A program made the translations under genes and the position numbers. 64,000 nt of DNA from Desulfobacula sp. GTDB taxonomy: Bacteria; Desulfobacterota; Desulfobacteria; Desulfobacterales; Desulfobacteraceae. Numbering within the stretch: position 1 is the first letter of the stretch; each line of letters starts with the position of its first letter. The stretch is from positions 1-64,000 of the forward strand of contig JAMPXP010000021.1 in NCBI GenBank assembly GCA_023701135.1. The letters run 5' to 3'. The notes beneath the pieces were generated by a model. It ran no database searches. It had not been told where the DNA came from and worked only from the letters and a program-made list of their open reading frames with translations. Of the stretch, positions 24,991 to 33,839 are shown piece by piece.

Positions 24991-25019
24991 TTGACAGTTT
25001 CCGGGAAAAATTTTATTGC
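24991..25019 (+). promoter_or_regulatory. Promoter of the thiamine transport operon
   Basis: TTGACA (24991-24996) followed after 17 bp by TATTGC (25014-25019) lies just upstream of the TPP riboswitch. The -35 is perfect and the -10 weak. In the preceding part of this 487-bp gap I see only an 8-bp inverted repeat (GCATCTGC/GCAGATGC, 24910-24938) without a T-run. Confidence 0.5.
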
Positions 25020-25034
25020 CATAAAAGGAAAAAG

Positions 25035-25122
25035 ATTTGTGCGGGAGCATGGAAGCATGCTGAGAGGGGCCTGACCCGACCGTTCATCACCTGATCCGGA
25101 TCATACCGGCGGAGGGAACGAA
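25035..25122 (+). promoter_or_regulatory. TPP riboswitch (THI element)
   Basis: Conserved blocks occur in order: GGGAGC, the hairpin GCATGGAAGCATGC, CTGAGAGGGGC, ACCCGACCG, CCTGATCCGGATCATACC and GGCGGAGGGAACG. These are the pyrimidine- and pyrophosphate-sensing arms of the thiamine pyrophosphate aptamer. It precedes thiBPQ and a strong terminator, so high TPP should stop transcription before the transport genes. Confidence 0.95.
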
Positions 25123-25132
25123 TTGACCTTTG

Positions 25133-25176
25133 ACCATTCTCTGATCCTCAGGCGCTTTATCAGGGAATGGTTTTTT
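25133..25176 (+). terminator. Riboswitch-controlled terminator
   Basis: ACCATTCTCTGAT and ATCAGGGAATGGT pair over 13 bp (one G-U) around an 13-base loop and are followed by a T-run. It sits between the TPP aptamer and the thiB ribosome site (GGGAGAG, 25180). Confidence 0.85.
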
Positions 25177-25192
25177 ATTGGGAGAGAAAAAG

Positions 25193-26236
25193 ATGAAAAT
25201 TCATTATGGATTAATCGGGTTGTTCATTGTTTTCGGGTTTTGGGCCTGTTCCGGGGAAAAGGAGGAGTTGCCGTCCGTCACCCTCATGACCCATGACAGT
25301 TTCAGCATCAGCAATGAGGTGGCCCAGAAATTCGAAGCAGCCGTGGGGGCAAAGCTGGTGGTTCTCAAATCCGGGGATGCCGGAGAGGCTTTAAACAAGG
25401 CCATCCTGTCCAAGAACAATCCCCTGGCCGATATTTTTTTCGGCGTGGACAATACCTTTTTAAGCCGGGCCCTGGAAGCGGGCCTCTTTGTTCCCTATGC
25501 GCCAAAGGGGCTTGAGGCCGTTGACGGGGCTCTGAAACGGGACCCTGAAAACCGCCTCATTCCTGTGGATTTCGGGGATGTGTGTCTGAATTACGATATC
25601 CAATGGTTTGCGGAAAGGGGAATGGCGCCGCCGGCCGGGCTGGAGGACCTGGTCAAGCCGGAATACAGAGGCCTGACCGTTGTCCAGAACCCGGCCACCT
25701 CGTCTCCGGGGCTGGCCTTTCTTTTGACCACCATTGCCCGGTTTGGAGAAGACGGCTATATGGATTACTGGAAAAAGCTGAAGGCCAATGAGGTGCTGGT
25801 GACCAGCGGGTGGAAGGAAGCCTATTGGGGCCAGTTTACGGCGGCATCCGAAGGGGAGAGGCCCATTGTGGTGAGCTATGCCTCAAGCCCGGCGGCCGAG
25901 GTCTTTTTTTCCAAGACACCGCCCCAGGAAGCGCCCACGGGCACGGTGACCACAAGCGGGTCCGCCTTCCGGCAGATCGAATTTGCAGGGATTTTAAAGG
26001 GGGCCGCCCATCCGGACCTTGCCGAAAAGGCCATGGATTTTCTTTTGTCCAAGTCCTTTCAGGAGGATATCCCCTTGCAGATGTTCGTGTTCCCGGCCTT
26101 GCCCGGTGCAGAACTGCCCGAAGTCTTTAAAAAATATGCCCGGATAACGGCGGAGCCGGCCCTTCTGGATTCAGGCCTCATGGATCGAAAAAGGGAGGAC
26201 TGGATCAGGGAATGGACCGAGGCCATGCTTCAATGA
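25193..26236 (+). CDS. thiB: Thiamine-binding lipoprotein of ABC transporter
   Basis: A 347-residue substrate-binding lipoprotein of the ThiB/TbpA family. It has a signal peptide with lipobox GFWAC, then VTLMTHDSFSISNEVAQKFE typical of ThiB, GDAGEALNKAILSKNNPLAD and FGDVCLNYD. The ATG at 25193 is chosen because GGGAGAG precedes it; an in-frame TTG at 25178 lies in the terminator T-run. It is the first gene of thiBPQ under the TPP riboswitch and overlaps thiP by 4 bp. It captures thiamine or its phosphates in the periplasm. Confidence 0.95.
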   Translation: MKIHYGLIGLFIVFGFWACSGEKEELPSVTLMTHDSFSISNEVAQKFEAAVGAKLVVLKSGDAGEALNKAILSKNNPLADIFFGVDNTFLSRALEAGLFVPYAPKGLEAVDGALKRDPENRLIPVDFGDVCLNYDIQWFAERGMAPPAGLEDLVKPEYRGLTVVQNPATSSPGLAFLLTTIARFGEDGYMDYWKKLKANEVLVTSGWKEAYWGQFTAASEGERPIVVSYASSPAAEVFFSKTPPQEAPTGTVTTSGSAFRQIEFAGILKGAAHPDLAEKAMDFLLSKSFQEDIPLQMFVFPALPGAELPEVFKKYARITAEPALLDSGLMDRKREDWIREWTEAMLQ

Positions 26237-27882
26237 AACAAAGGCTGTATCTTCATCCCTATGCCCTGGCCGGACTGGTTCCGGCCGGGTTTTTCCTTGT
26301 TTTTTACGTTTATCCCCTGGCCGGGATCGGGGTCAGAAGCTTTTTTAAAAACGGGCAGGTGAACCTGTTTTTCCTGGACCAGGTGTTTCAGTCCCCCCGG
26401 ATGCTGGGGATCATCTGGTTTACCTTCTGGCAGGCCGGGCTTTCGACTCTTCTGACCCTGGCCGCCGCCTTTCCCTGCGCCTTTGTCCTGTCCCGGTATG
26501 CCTTCAGGGGCAAGGGGCTTCTCCAGCTTTTGGCCTCCATTCCCTTTGTCCTTCCGGCCGTGGTGACGGCTGCGGCCCTCCAGGCCTGTTTCGGGAAGGA
26601 CGGGGGGATGTTCGGGGTCCGCATGGAGCATCCCCTGGCCCTGATTCTTTTGGCCCATGTGTTTTATAATTTTTCAGTCATGCTCAGGATCATGACCGGG
26701 TTCTGGTCCTCCCTCCAGGGCAGGGTCCGGGAAGCGGCCATGATGCTGGGGGCTTCGTCCTTCCGGGTCTTTTCAACCATTACCCTGCCCCTGCTGAGGC
26801 CTGCGGTCCTGGCGGCCTCCACCCTGGTCTTCATGTTCTGTTTTTCCAGCTTCGGCATCATCCTGATATTGGGAGGGCCTTCCTTTTCCACCCTTGAGGC
26901 GGAGATTTACCGCCAGGCGGCCCATTTGTTCAATCTTCCCCTGGCGTCCTTCCTGTCCCTGGTGCAGATCCTGTTCACCTTTTCCCTCATGTGGGTCTAT
27001 ACCTCCTTTACCCGGAGGGCGGCCCGGTTCATGCCCAAGGCCCAGCAGGCCGAGCTGAAAAAACCGGTGCGGGTCTGGGAAAAGCTCATGGTGGCCGGGG
27101 TGGCGGTGTTTGTGGTGGGCTTATGCACGGCGCCGCTGGCGGCCCTGGTGGTCAAATCCTGCATTTATGAAGGACGTTTTTCCCCGGCCTTTTATACCGC
27201 CTTGTTTCAAAATGTGTCCGGGTCCATATTCTATATCCCGCCGGTTCATGCCGTCCAATATTCTCTCATCTTTGCCCTGATTTCCCTTTTGATAGCCCTG
27301 GTGACCGGGACCTGTGCGGCCCTGTTCATCCGGTTCTGTGACCAGCGGTTCACCTCGGCCTGGGCCTCCTTTTTTGATCCTCTGTTCATGCTGCCCTTGT
27401 CCACGTCCGCGGTGACCCTGGGCTTCGGCATGATCATCACCCTGGACCGGCCACCTTTAAACCTGAGAACCTCATTTTTCCTCATCCCCATTGCCCATGC
27501 CCTGGTGGGCTTTCCCTTTGTGGTGAGATCCATTCTCCCGGCCCTGCGGTCCATTCCCCAATCCCTGACCGATGCGGCCGCCGTGCTGGGGGCCTCGCCC
27601 TTAAAAATAGCCTTCACCATAGACCTTCCCCTCATCGCCAAATCCCTTGCGGCCGGGGCCATCTTTGCCTTTACCGTCAGCCTGGGGGAATTCGGGGCCA
27701 CCCTTTTTACGGCCCGGCCGGAAACCCCCACCCTTCCCGTGGCCATTTACCGGTTCCTGGGCCAGCCCGGCGCCATGAACCATGGCCAGGCCATGGCCAT
27801 GTCCGTGATCCTGATGCTGGTCACGGCCCTGGGCTTTGTGGGCATTGAAAATTTCAGAAAACAAAATCCGGAGGGATTCTGA
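26233..27882 (+). CDS. thiP: Thiamine ABC transporter permease
   Basis: A 549-residue permease with two fused inner-membrane domains, about 12 hydrophobic segments, each with an EAA-like loop: REAAMMLGASSFRVFSTITL in the first half and TDAAAVLGASPLKIAFTIDL in the second. This duplicated layout is the ThiP/FbpB type. The start at 26233 (ATGA overlapping the thiB stop) is preferred over ATG 26212. It overlaps thiQ by 1 bp (TGATG). It imports thiamine together with ThiB and ThiQ. Confidence 0.95.
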   Translation: MKQRLYLHPYALAGLVPAGFFLVFYVYPLAGIGVRSFFKNGQVNLFFLDQVFQSPRMLGIIWFTFWQAGLSTLLTLAAAFPCAFVLSRYAFRGKGLLQLLASIPFVLPAVVTAAALQACFGKDGGMFGVRMEHPLALILLAHVFYNFSVMLRIMTGFWSSLQGRVREAAMMLGASSFRVFSTITLPLLRPAVLAASTLVFMFCFSSFGIILILGGPSFSTLEAEIYRQAAHLFNLPLASFLSLVQILFTFSLMWVYTSFTRRAARFMPKAQQAELKKPVRVWEKLMVAGVAVFVVGLCTAPLAALVVKSCIYEGRFSPAFYTALFQNVSGSIFYIPPVHAVQYSLIFALISLLIALVTGTCAALFIRFCDQRFTSAWASFFDPLFMLPLSTSAVTLGFGMIITLDRPPLNLRTSFFLIPIAHALVGFPFVVRSILPALRSIPQSLTDAAAVLGASPLKIAFTIDLPLIAKSLAAGAIFAFTVSLGEFGATLFTARPETPTLPVAIYRFLGQPGAMNHGQAMAMSVILMLVTALGFVGIENFRKQNPEGF

Positions 27883-28598
27883 TGGAAAACGAGCTGGTTC
27901 TGGATCAGGTCGGGAAGATCTTTGATGACGGCAGCCTGGTCCTGCGGCATATCGATTTGAGACTGGCCCAGGGGACAAAGCTCTCCGTGCTGGGGCCCTC
28001 GGGCTCCGGGAAGACCACCTTGCTGAGACTCATTGCCGGTCTGGAAACCCCGGATTCGGGAAATATTTTTTTTGACGGGCAACGGATCAATGACCTGCCT
28101 CCCCATCAGCGGCGCTTCGGCATGATGTTCCAGGAATTTGCCCTTTTCCCCCATATGAATGTCCATGACAATATCGGCTATGGCTTGAGGATGAAGGGGT
28201 TTTCCAGGGACCGGATCCAGGTAAGGGTGAAGGAGATGCTGGCCCTGACCGGGCTGTCCGGTTTTGAAAAGCGCCAGGTGGATGCCCTTTCCGGCGGGGA
28301 GCGCCAGCGGGTGGCCCTGGCCAGGGCCTTGGCCCCGGAGCCCCGGCTCCTGATGCTGGACGAACCCTTGAGTTCCCTGGACCGGGTCCTGAGAAAGCGG
28401 CTTCTGGCGGAACTGACCGCCATCCTGTCCAGGCTGAACATCACCACCCTCTTTGTCACCCATGACCATGAGGAAGCCTTTGCCGCGGGAAGCCGGGTCA
28501 TCATCATGAACCAGGGCAGCATCGAACAGGCCGGAAGGCCCGATGAACTGGTCCAATCCCCGAAAAACCAGTGGGTCAGGGAATTCCTGGGGCTTTGA
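27882..28598 (+). CDS. thiQ: Thiamine ABC transporter ATP-binding protein
   Basis: A 238-residue ATPase with Walker A (LGPSGSGKTTLLRLIAGL), Q-loop (MMFQEFALFPHMNV), signature (LSGGERQRVALARALA), Walker B (LLMLDEPLSSLD) and H-loop (LFVTHDHEEAF). It is the last gene of the thiBPQ operon and converges with the thiolase-like gene ending at 28671. It lacks a long C-terminal regulatory domain, as is usual for ThiQ. No terminator with a T-run is visible in the 72-bp gap. Confidence 0.93.
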   Translation: MENELVLDQVGKIFDDGSLVLRHIDLRLAQGTKLSVLGPSGSGKTTLLRLIAGLETPDSGNIFFDGQRINDLPPHQRRFGMMFQEFALFPHMNVHDNIGYGLRMKGFSRDRIQVRVKEMLALTGLSGFEKRQVDALSGGERQRVALARALAPEPRLLMLDEPLSSLDRVLRKRLLAELTAILSRLNITTLFVTHDHEEAFAAGSRVIIMNQGSIEQAGRPDELVQSPKNQWVREFLGL

Positions 28599-28670
28599 CC
28601 CAGGCCCCTCTGCGCTTGCCGGGCAGGGTTCCCAGGCGGTTTCGCCGGATTCAGGGCCCGGCCGAACCCG

Positions 28671-30161
28671 CTATTCCGGCTCAGCCAAATTGACCTGGGC
28701 GGCCTGGTCGAATCTCAATTTCACCCTTTCCCCCACCCGGCTTTTCTGCATCAGATATTTGAACGTATCCGGGTCACGCCGGGTTTGGGCGATGAACCGG
28801 TGGTTGTCCTTGGTTTTTCCATAGATCAGGCCATAGGAAGGGGTCTGGTCCGGGGAAAAGATCACCGTATAGGTTTCGATGAGTCCCGGTCCGCTCACCT
28901 CTTCCCTGATTTTTTCCGGGGCTTCCCCGGCCAGGGGGGATTTTTGATCCTGAATATGATCTTGGCCGATGTCCCGGGTTTTGGGTTCAGATCCGTAAAT
29001 CCCGGCCGCATGCTTGTGCATGAACCAGCCCAGGGCCGTGACAAGGCCCTTTGAATATGCTCCCTGGGTTATTTTTTCCGCCAGGGTGGCCACGGCATGG
29101 AGGCTGTAATTGTTGCCCGGCCCGCCGAAAAAACCGAGGCCGCCGGTGAGGGTGAGGGGTCTTGGGTCATCCTCCTGGATGCCGATCATCTTTTTGGCCA
29201 TGGAAACGGCACAGGGAAAGCAGGAATAAAGATCAAAGCAGTCCAGGTCTTCCAGGCGGACGGCGGCCCGATCCAGGGCCTTTTCAACGGCAGCCCCCAG
29301 GGGAGGGCTTGAGGTGAAATCGGATTTTTCGATCATGAAGCGCTGGCGGTCCTGGGCATAGCCGCCGCCGAGAAAATAAACCCGTTGCCGGTTCTTTTCC
29401 GAACAGGCCCTGGCCGCGGCTTCCGACATGAGGAGGACGGCGGCGCCCTGGTCCACGGTGACAAAGGAATTCATGAATTTGGTATAGGGAAAGGCCACGG
29501 GCCGGTTGGACGGTCCGGGTGTGATGATCTCTTCCGGTGTTTTCGGGCTTCGGGTCCAGGCAAAGGGGTGCCTTGAAGCGGTTTGGCTGAAGGCAGACCA
29601 CATCCGGCCGATTTTCATGAGATAGGCGTTGAGATCCATGCCGGAAGCGGCCCAGAGGGCGGTTTCAAACAGCGGAAACCCCTGCATGGGGTGTTCCATG
29701 CCGTGTTGGTTTTCCAAAGGCGTGGACCCAATGCGGTCATCTCCGGGGTAATCGGCGGGGATGCCCCGGAACAGGGCGCTTTCGACGGGTTCCGGGTCCG
29801 GTCCCCGCTGGACATAGGTTTCGGCTCCGGCAATGAGGACGGAATCCAGTTCATTCCTGGCAATCATGCCCGCCGCCAGATTGATGAGGGTCTGGGGGGA
29901 GTTGCCGCCGATGCCGGACACCTGGGTGAATCTCGGCACAGCCCCCAGGGCCTGGGCAAGCTGTTTGGCAGGGTCCGGATAGTGGCGGCTCAGGGTCCTG
30001 ACCACCATGACCCCGTCCAGGCGGGACGGAAGGCAACCCGCCGTCCGGGCGGCTTGCCGGGAGGCTTCCTGCATGAGCCCCAGGGGGTCCTGGGGTTCCC
30101 GGTTCAGATCTTTGGGCTGGAGGACCTGGCCCCAGCCTGCAACAACAACATTCGGTTCCAT
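28671..30161 (-). CDS. Thiolase-like acetyltransferase with C-terminal OB-like domain
   Basis: A 496-residue thiolase-superfamily protein of the acetyl-CoA acetyltransferase/SCP2-thiolase-like type. It has an N-terminal VVVAGWGQVLQPKD, QVSGIGGNSPQTLINLAAGM at the place of the nucleophile loop, AGAETY and GGLGFFGGPGNNYSLHAVAT. The usual Cys of CGSG is not visible: GIGGNSP occupies that position. The last ~90 residues (IETYTVIFSPDQTPSYGLIY and onward, ending in a beta-rich segment) look like a DUF35-type OB fold. Such proteins often take part in acyl-CoA metabolism with unknown substrates. The start at 30161 follows AAAGGATAG. It probably shares a leftward operon with the NRDE gene 30 bp upstream. 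Confidence 0.8.
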   Translation of the reverse strand: MEPNVVVAGWGQVLQPKDLNREPQDPLGLMQEASRQAARTAGCLPSRLDGVMVVRTLSRHYPDPAKQLAQALGAVPRFTQVSGIGGNSPQTLINLAAGMIARNELDSVLIAGAETYVQRGPDPEPVESALFRGIPADYPGDDRIGSTPLENQHGMEHPMQGFPLFETALWAASGMDLNAYLMKIGRMWSAFSQTASRHPFAWTRSPKTPEEIITPGPSNRPVAFPYTKFMNSFVTVDQGAAVLLMSEAAARACSEKNRQRVYFLGGGYAQDRQRFMIEKSDFTSSPPLGAAVEKALDRAAVRLEDLDCFDLYSCFPCAVSMAKKMIGIQEDDPRPLTLTGGLGFFGGPGNNYSLHAVATLAEKITQGAYSKGLVTALGWFMHKHAAGIYGSEPKTRDIGQDHIQDQKSPLAGEAPEKIREEVSGPGLIETYTVIFSPDQTPSYGLIYGKTKDNHRFIAQTRRDPDTFKYLMQKSRVGERVKLRFDQAAQVNLAEPE

Positions 30162-30191
30162 ATGATACGCTATCCTTTTTCAGGTCCGGTG

Positions 30192-30953
30192 TCAGCCGGG
30201 GATGAGGAAATGACGGTCTTTGGGCTCCGGTCCGTTGCCGGCGGAATAGGTCCTTTCCGTGATATTGATATTGTATTTTTGATCCACAAGCATGGCAATG
30301 GAGGACCTTGTGCCATAGGTGGGGCTCTCGATAAACAGGGGGGACAGAATCCTTTCCCATTCCAGGCCGACGCCGGTGTCGGGAAGGCTTGGGTCGCCGG
30401 GAACAGTCGAATCCTTCAGGATGGAAAAAAGCTGATCCGGTGTGATGGGGCCTTGGATGATTTTTTCCAGGGCTTTTTTCCCGGACTCCACCTTGGGCCA
30501 GGGCGTGTTGAGAAACCGGTTGGAAAGCCCGTGGATGCCGGGGCCGATTTCTTCAATCTTGCAGGTCAGATTGGTGAACCAGAAGAGCCGGTCCGGATTT
30601 CCCAAAATCAGGTTAAATCCGTTGTAGGAGTTGGCTTTGGGTGCAAAATCCCGGATAAAACGCTCCGGGGAAGCGTTTGAATTCAGAAAATCCAGGATGA
30701 TTTCCCCCCGGGAAGGGGCCTTTGGCTTTAAGGCGGCCGGGTTCCGGTAATTGGTAAGGGCGGCAAAGGTCCCGTTTTTGCCGATGCCGAACCAGGTGCC
30801 GCCCTGCTCCAGGTCTTTTCCGGCAAGGATGCCGGGCGGGTCTTCCCAGAAATGCATGGCATCCGTGGGCCGCCGGTAAAACTCATCCCGGTTGGCCCCA
30901 AGGATCAGGGGAAATTCTTTTGATATTTTATATCCAAACAGGATTAAGCACAT
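30192..30953 (-). CDS. NRDE (TANGO2-like) family protein
   Basis: A 253-residue protein opening MCLILFGYKI with GANRDEFYRRPTDAMHFW, the defining NRDE motif of the TANGO2 family, followed by LAGKDLEQGGTWFGIGKNG and ALTNYRNP. Cys2 could serve as an N-terminal nucleophile after Met removal, as in Ntn hydrolases (inference). TANGO2 relatives have been linked to heme and lipid handling, but the bacterial role is unsettled. ATG 30953 follows CAAGGAC. It diverges from the thiolase at 31057. Confidence 0.92.
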   Translation of the reverse strand: MCLILFGYKISKEFPLILGANRDEFYRRPTDAMHFWEDPPGILAGKDLEQGGTWFGIGKNGTFAALTNYRNPAALKPKAPSRGEIILDFLNSNASPERFIRDFAPKANSYNGFNLILGNPDRLFWFTNLTCKIEEIGPGIHGLSNRFLNTPWPKVESGKKALEKIIQGPITPDQLFSILKDSTVPGDPSLPDTGVGLEWERILSPLFIESPTYGTRSSIAMLVDQKYNINITERTYSAGNGPEPKDRHFLIPG

Positions 30954-31056
30954 GGATAAGTCCTTGTTTTTTGTCCGGCGCTTTGTTATTAATTTTATCT
31001 TATAGTTAAAATGTAACTGTTAATAATGAAAAAATCAATATGGATGGAGGCTTTAA

Positions 31057-32343
31057 ATGAAAAACGTAGTGATTGTCAGTGGCGTCAGAACGGCTGTGGG
31101 TTCCTTTGGCGGTGTCTTAAAAGATGTTCCGGTGGTTGAGCTGGGAACCTATGTCATGAAAGACGTGTTGAAACGGGCCGGTTTGAAACCGGCGGTGGAT
31201 GACTCCCAGACCGAATTCTCGCCAGATACTTTAAAAGACCAGGGCATGATCGACCTCGAGAAAAAAGGATATGATTACGATGGGTCCCTGACCCCGGTAT
31301 TTGTGGATGAGGTCATCATGGGAAATGTGCTCCAGGCGGGGCAGGGGCAGAATACGGCCCGCCAGGCCATGATCGGGGCAGGCATTTCCCGGCAGAGCGC
31401 CGCCTTTACCGTCAACAAAATCTGCGGGTCGGGCCTGAAAGCTATTGCCCTGGGCGCCCAGGCCATCATGGCGGGCCAGGCCGAGGTCATTATTGCCGGG
31501 GGCCAGGAAAGCATGAGCAACGCCCCCATGGCCCTGACCAAGGCCAGATGGGGACACCGGATGGAATTGACCGGCGTCGGCCCGGTGCATGACCTCATGG
31601 TCTTTGACGGGCTGTATGAGATTTTCTACGGCTACCACATGGGCCTGACGGCTGAAAACATTGTTGAAAAATACGGAATCACCCGGGAGGAACAGGATCA
31701 ACTGTCCCTGCTCAGCCATAACAGGGCCTTTGCCGCCGTCAACGACGGAACCTTTGCCAAGGAAATCATTCCCGTGGTCATCAAATCCCGGAAAGGGGAT
31801 ATCATTGTGGACAAAGACGAGCGGCCCATGCAGACCAGCATGGAAAAACTCGGCAAACTGGCCCCGGCCTTTAAAAAAGGCGGCAGCGTGACCGCCGGCA
31901 ATGCCTCGGGCATCAATGATGCGGCAGCCGCGGTTCTTCTCATGTCTGAGGAACGGGCAGACAGCCTGGGCCTTGAAAAATTGGCAAAAATCAAGGCCTT
32001 TGCCTCCGGCGGCCTTGATCCGGCCTATATGGGCCTGGGACCTGTCCCGGCCATCCGGAAGGCGCTGAAACAGACCGGTATGGGCATCGGCGACATTGAT
32101 CTCATCGAATTGAACGAAGCCTTTGCGGCCCAGGCCATCGGCTGCATGAGGGAATTGAAGATAGATGTGGATAAACCCAATGAACTGGGCTCCGGGATTT
32201 CCATCGGCCATCCCATCGGCTGCACCGGGGCAAGGCAGATGGTGACCGCCATTCACCAGATGAAAAGAAAAGGCTATGCCACGGGTCTGATCTCCATGTG
32301 TATCGGCGGCGGCATGGGAATGGCAATGATCATCGAAAGATAA
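31057..32343 (+). CDS. Acetyl-CoA C-acetyltransferase (thiolase)
   Basis: A 428-residue thiolase catalysing reversible condensation or cleavage of acetoacetyl-CoA or similar 3-ketoacyl-CoA. It opens VVIVSGVRTAVGSFGG and has nucleophile Cys in NKICGSGLKAI, His in GHPIGCTGARQ and second Cys in SMCIGGGMGMA. It is about 35 residues longer than the usual ~393 because of an insertion at about 47-83, between LKRAGLKP and FVDEVIMGNVLQAGQGQN, that contains KGYDYDG. RBS ATGGAGG. A 51-residue membrane protein gene follows at 32443. Confidence 0.95.
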   Translation: MKNVVIVSGVRTAVGSFGGVLKDVPVVELGTYVMKDVLKRAGLKPAVDDSQTEFSPDTLKDQGMIDLEKKGYDYDGSLTPVFVDEVIMGNVLQAGQGQNTARQAMIGAGISRQSAAFTVNKICGSGLKAIALGAQAIMAGQAEVIIAGGQESMSNAPMALTKARWGHRMELTGVGPVHDLMVFDGLYEIFYGYHMGLTAENIVEKYGITREEQDQLSLLSHNRAFAAVNDGTFAKEIIPVVIKSRKGDIIVDKDERPMQTSMEKLGKLAPAFKKGGSVTAGNASGINDAAAAVLLMSEERADSLGLEKLAKIKAFASGGLDPAYMGLGPVPAIRKALKQTGMGIGDIDLIELNEAFAAQAIGCMRELKIDVDKPNELGSGISIGHPIGCTGARQMVTAIHQMKRKGYATGLISMCIGGGMGMAMIIER

Positions 32344-32442
32344 GTTTTTCTCCTTTACTTGGGTGCATGAAAATGATATGAAAACTATATTTTTTACAGG
32401 TGTTAAACATTTGAAATAAAATGCATAAAGGGGTGTTGTATC

Positions 32443-32598
32443 ATGGATATTCCCAGGAAATTAGGCATACTGATTTACACGGCGGTTCCGGCCATTGTCG
32501 GCGGCGGAATCACCTATCATTTTTTTGGCAGTTTTGTTCAGGTTATTATATTTGAAGCGCTTCTTGCTCTGGCGGCCCTGGGTTTGATCAGAAACTAA
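32443..32598 (+). CDS. 51-residue membrane protein
   Basis: A small ORF of 51 codons starting at ATG 32443 behind AAAGGGG. It begins MDIPRKLGILIYTAVPAIVG and has two hydrophobic segments (about 8-21 and 29-47) before a basic end (LIRN). The composition and ribosome site suggest a real small inner-membrane protein. It lies about 100 bp after the thiolase and just before a hairpin, so it may be the last gene of that transcript. Function unknown. Confidence 0.6.
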   Translation: MDIPRKLGILIYTAVPAIVGGGITYHFFGSFVQVIIFEALLALAALGLIRN

Positions 32599-32620
32599 AA
32601 AAAGATGATTGTCTGATATC

Positions 32621-32672
32621 TGTAAAGCCGTATTGTGCTGGTTTTTCAGCATGGTACGGCTTTACATGGTTT
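32621..32672 (+). terminator. Hairpin terminator
   Basis: TGTAAAGCCGTA and TACGGCTTTACA pair over 12 bp around a loop that contains a smaller TGCTG/CAGCA hairpin. The following T-run (TGGTTTTG) is modest. Confidence 0.6.
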
Positions 32673-32714
32673 TGTCCTTTTCATTTCCCAGGCCTTGAAT
32701 CGAGTGGTGAACCC

Positions 32715-33806
32715 GTGGAGCAGCATATTTCCCCAAAAGCGGTCTTTGTTTTTTTTATTGCCCTGTTCTGCATTGCCATTTTCCTTGCAGGCAAGCTCAT
32801 GGCCCCTTTTTTTGCCGTTATCATCCTGGGGGTGGTGTCCACGGGGATTTTTAATCCGGTTTTCAGGCTTTTTTCAAGGAAATTACCGGCTAAAACCGCA
32901 TCGGTCCTGACCTGCGTCCTGATTTTTTTTGTTATCTTCATTCCGGTGGTCTTTTTTTTAGGGGTTCTTTCCAAAGAAGCCTTTGATCTTTATGCCATGG
33001 CAAGGGATGCCGTATTTTCAGATCAGTTAAAAAACCTTCTGGAAAATACCGATATTCTGGAGCGGTTCAATGAATTCCTGATCGGCGCCGGGATTCAAAT
33101 CAACATTACCTGGGATGAGCTTATCCGGCCCATCTCGGAACTGGGAAAGGTGGTGGGGTTTTCCCTGTTTGAGCAGGCCAGATTTATTACCTCCAATGTG
33201 TTCGGCCTGGTGGTATATTTCTGCCTGATGATGATCGTGGTATTTTATATGTTCCTGGATGGGGAAAAATTCATCAAATATCTGTATGACCTGTCTCCTC
33301 TGCCCGATGAGCATGATGCCCAGCTTTTTGAAAAATTTATGGGCATGTCCGGTGCGGTCCTCATCGGCAACGGGATTTGCGGGTTGATCCAGGGCGTGGC
33401 AGGCGGTTTGCTGTTTTGGGGGTTGGCCTTGAATTCCCCCTTCCTCTGGGGGGTGATCATGGGGTTCCTGGCCTTTCTGCCCATTGTTGGAATCGGTGCG
33501 GTTCTGGTTCCCACGGCCGTCATCCTGATGCTGAAACAAAAGGTGATGACCGGGCTTTTTGTTCTTGTGTGTTATACCGTCCTCTCCTGGGGGATCGAGT
33601 ATATGCTCAAGCCCAAAATCGTAGGAGACCGGGTCAGCATGCACCCTTTGATCGTATTTTTTGCCATCATCGGCGGGCTGAAAGCCTATGGTATCCTCGG
33701 GATCATTTACGGTCCCCTGATTGCCACCTTTTTTTTAACCCTTGCCGATATATATTTTTCAAGCTTTCAGATTATGGTTGAGCCCGGAAAAAACAATAAA
33801 GCGTAA
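32715..33806 (+). CDS. AI-2E family transporter (PerM-like)
   Basis: A 363-residue membrane protein of the AI-2E/UPF0118 family. It has two N-terminal TM pairs (about 8-75), a soluble stretch, then TM segments from about 150 on, including the FLAFLPIVGIGAVLVPTAVI motif and a C-terminal GILGIIYGPLIATFFLTLA. Members export various small molecules or act as Na+/H+ antiporters; AI-2 export is shown only for a few. The start is GTG 32715 (MEQHISPKAV). It lies 33 bp upstream of gyrA. Confidence 0.9.
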   Translation: MEQHISPKAVFVFFIALFCIAIFLAGKLMAPFFAVIILGVVSTGIFNPVFRLFSRKLPAKTASVLTCVLIFFVIFIPVVFFLGVLSKEAFDLYAMARDAVFSDQLKNLLENTDILERFNEFLIGAGIQINITWDELIRPISELGKVVGFSLFEQARFITSNVFGLVVYFCLMMIVVFYMFLDGEKFIKYLYDLSPLPDEHDAQLFEKFMGMSGAVLIGNGICGLIQGVAGGLLFWGLALNSPFLWGVIMGFLAFLPIVGIGAVLVPTAVILMLKQKVMTGLFVLVCYTVLSWGIEYMLKPKIVGDRVSMHPLIVFFAIIGGLKAYGILGIIYGPLIATFFLTLADIYFSSFQIMVEPGKNNKA

Positions 33807-33839
33807 GACTAATACAGTAATATAATTGGAGCACGAACC

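Noticed and set aside
29583-30680. 365-codon rightward ORF
   Set aside because: Antisense to the thiolase-like and NRDE genes, both of which have recognisable family motifs.
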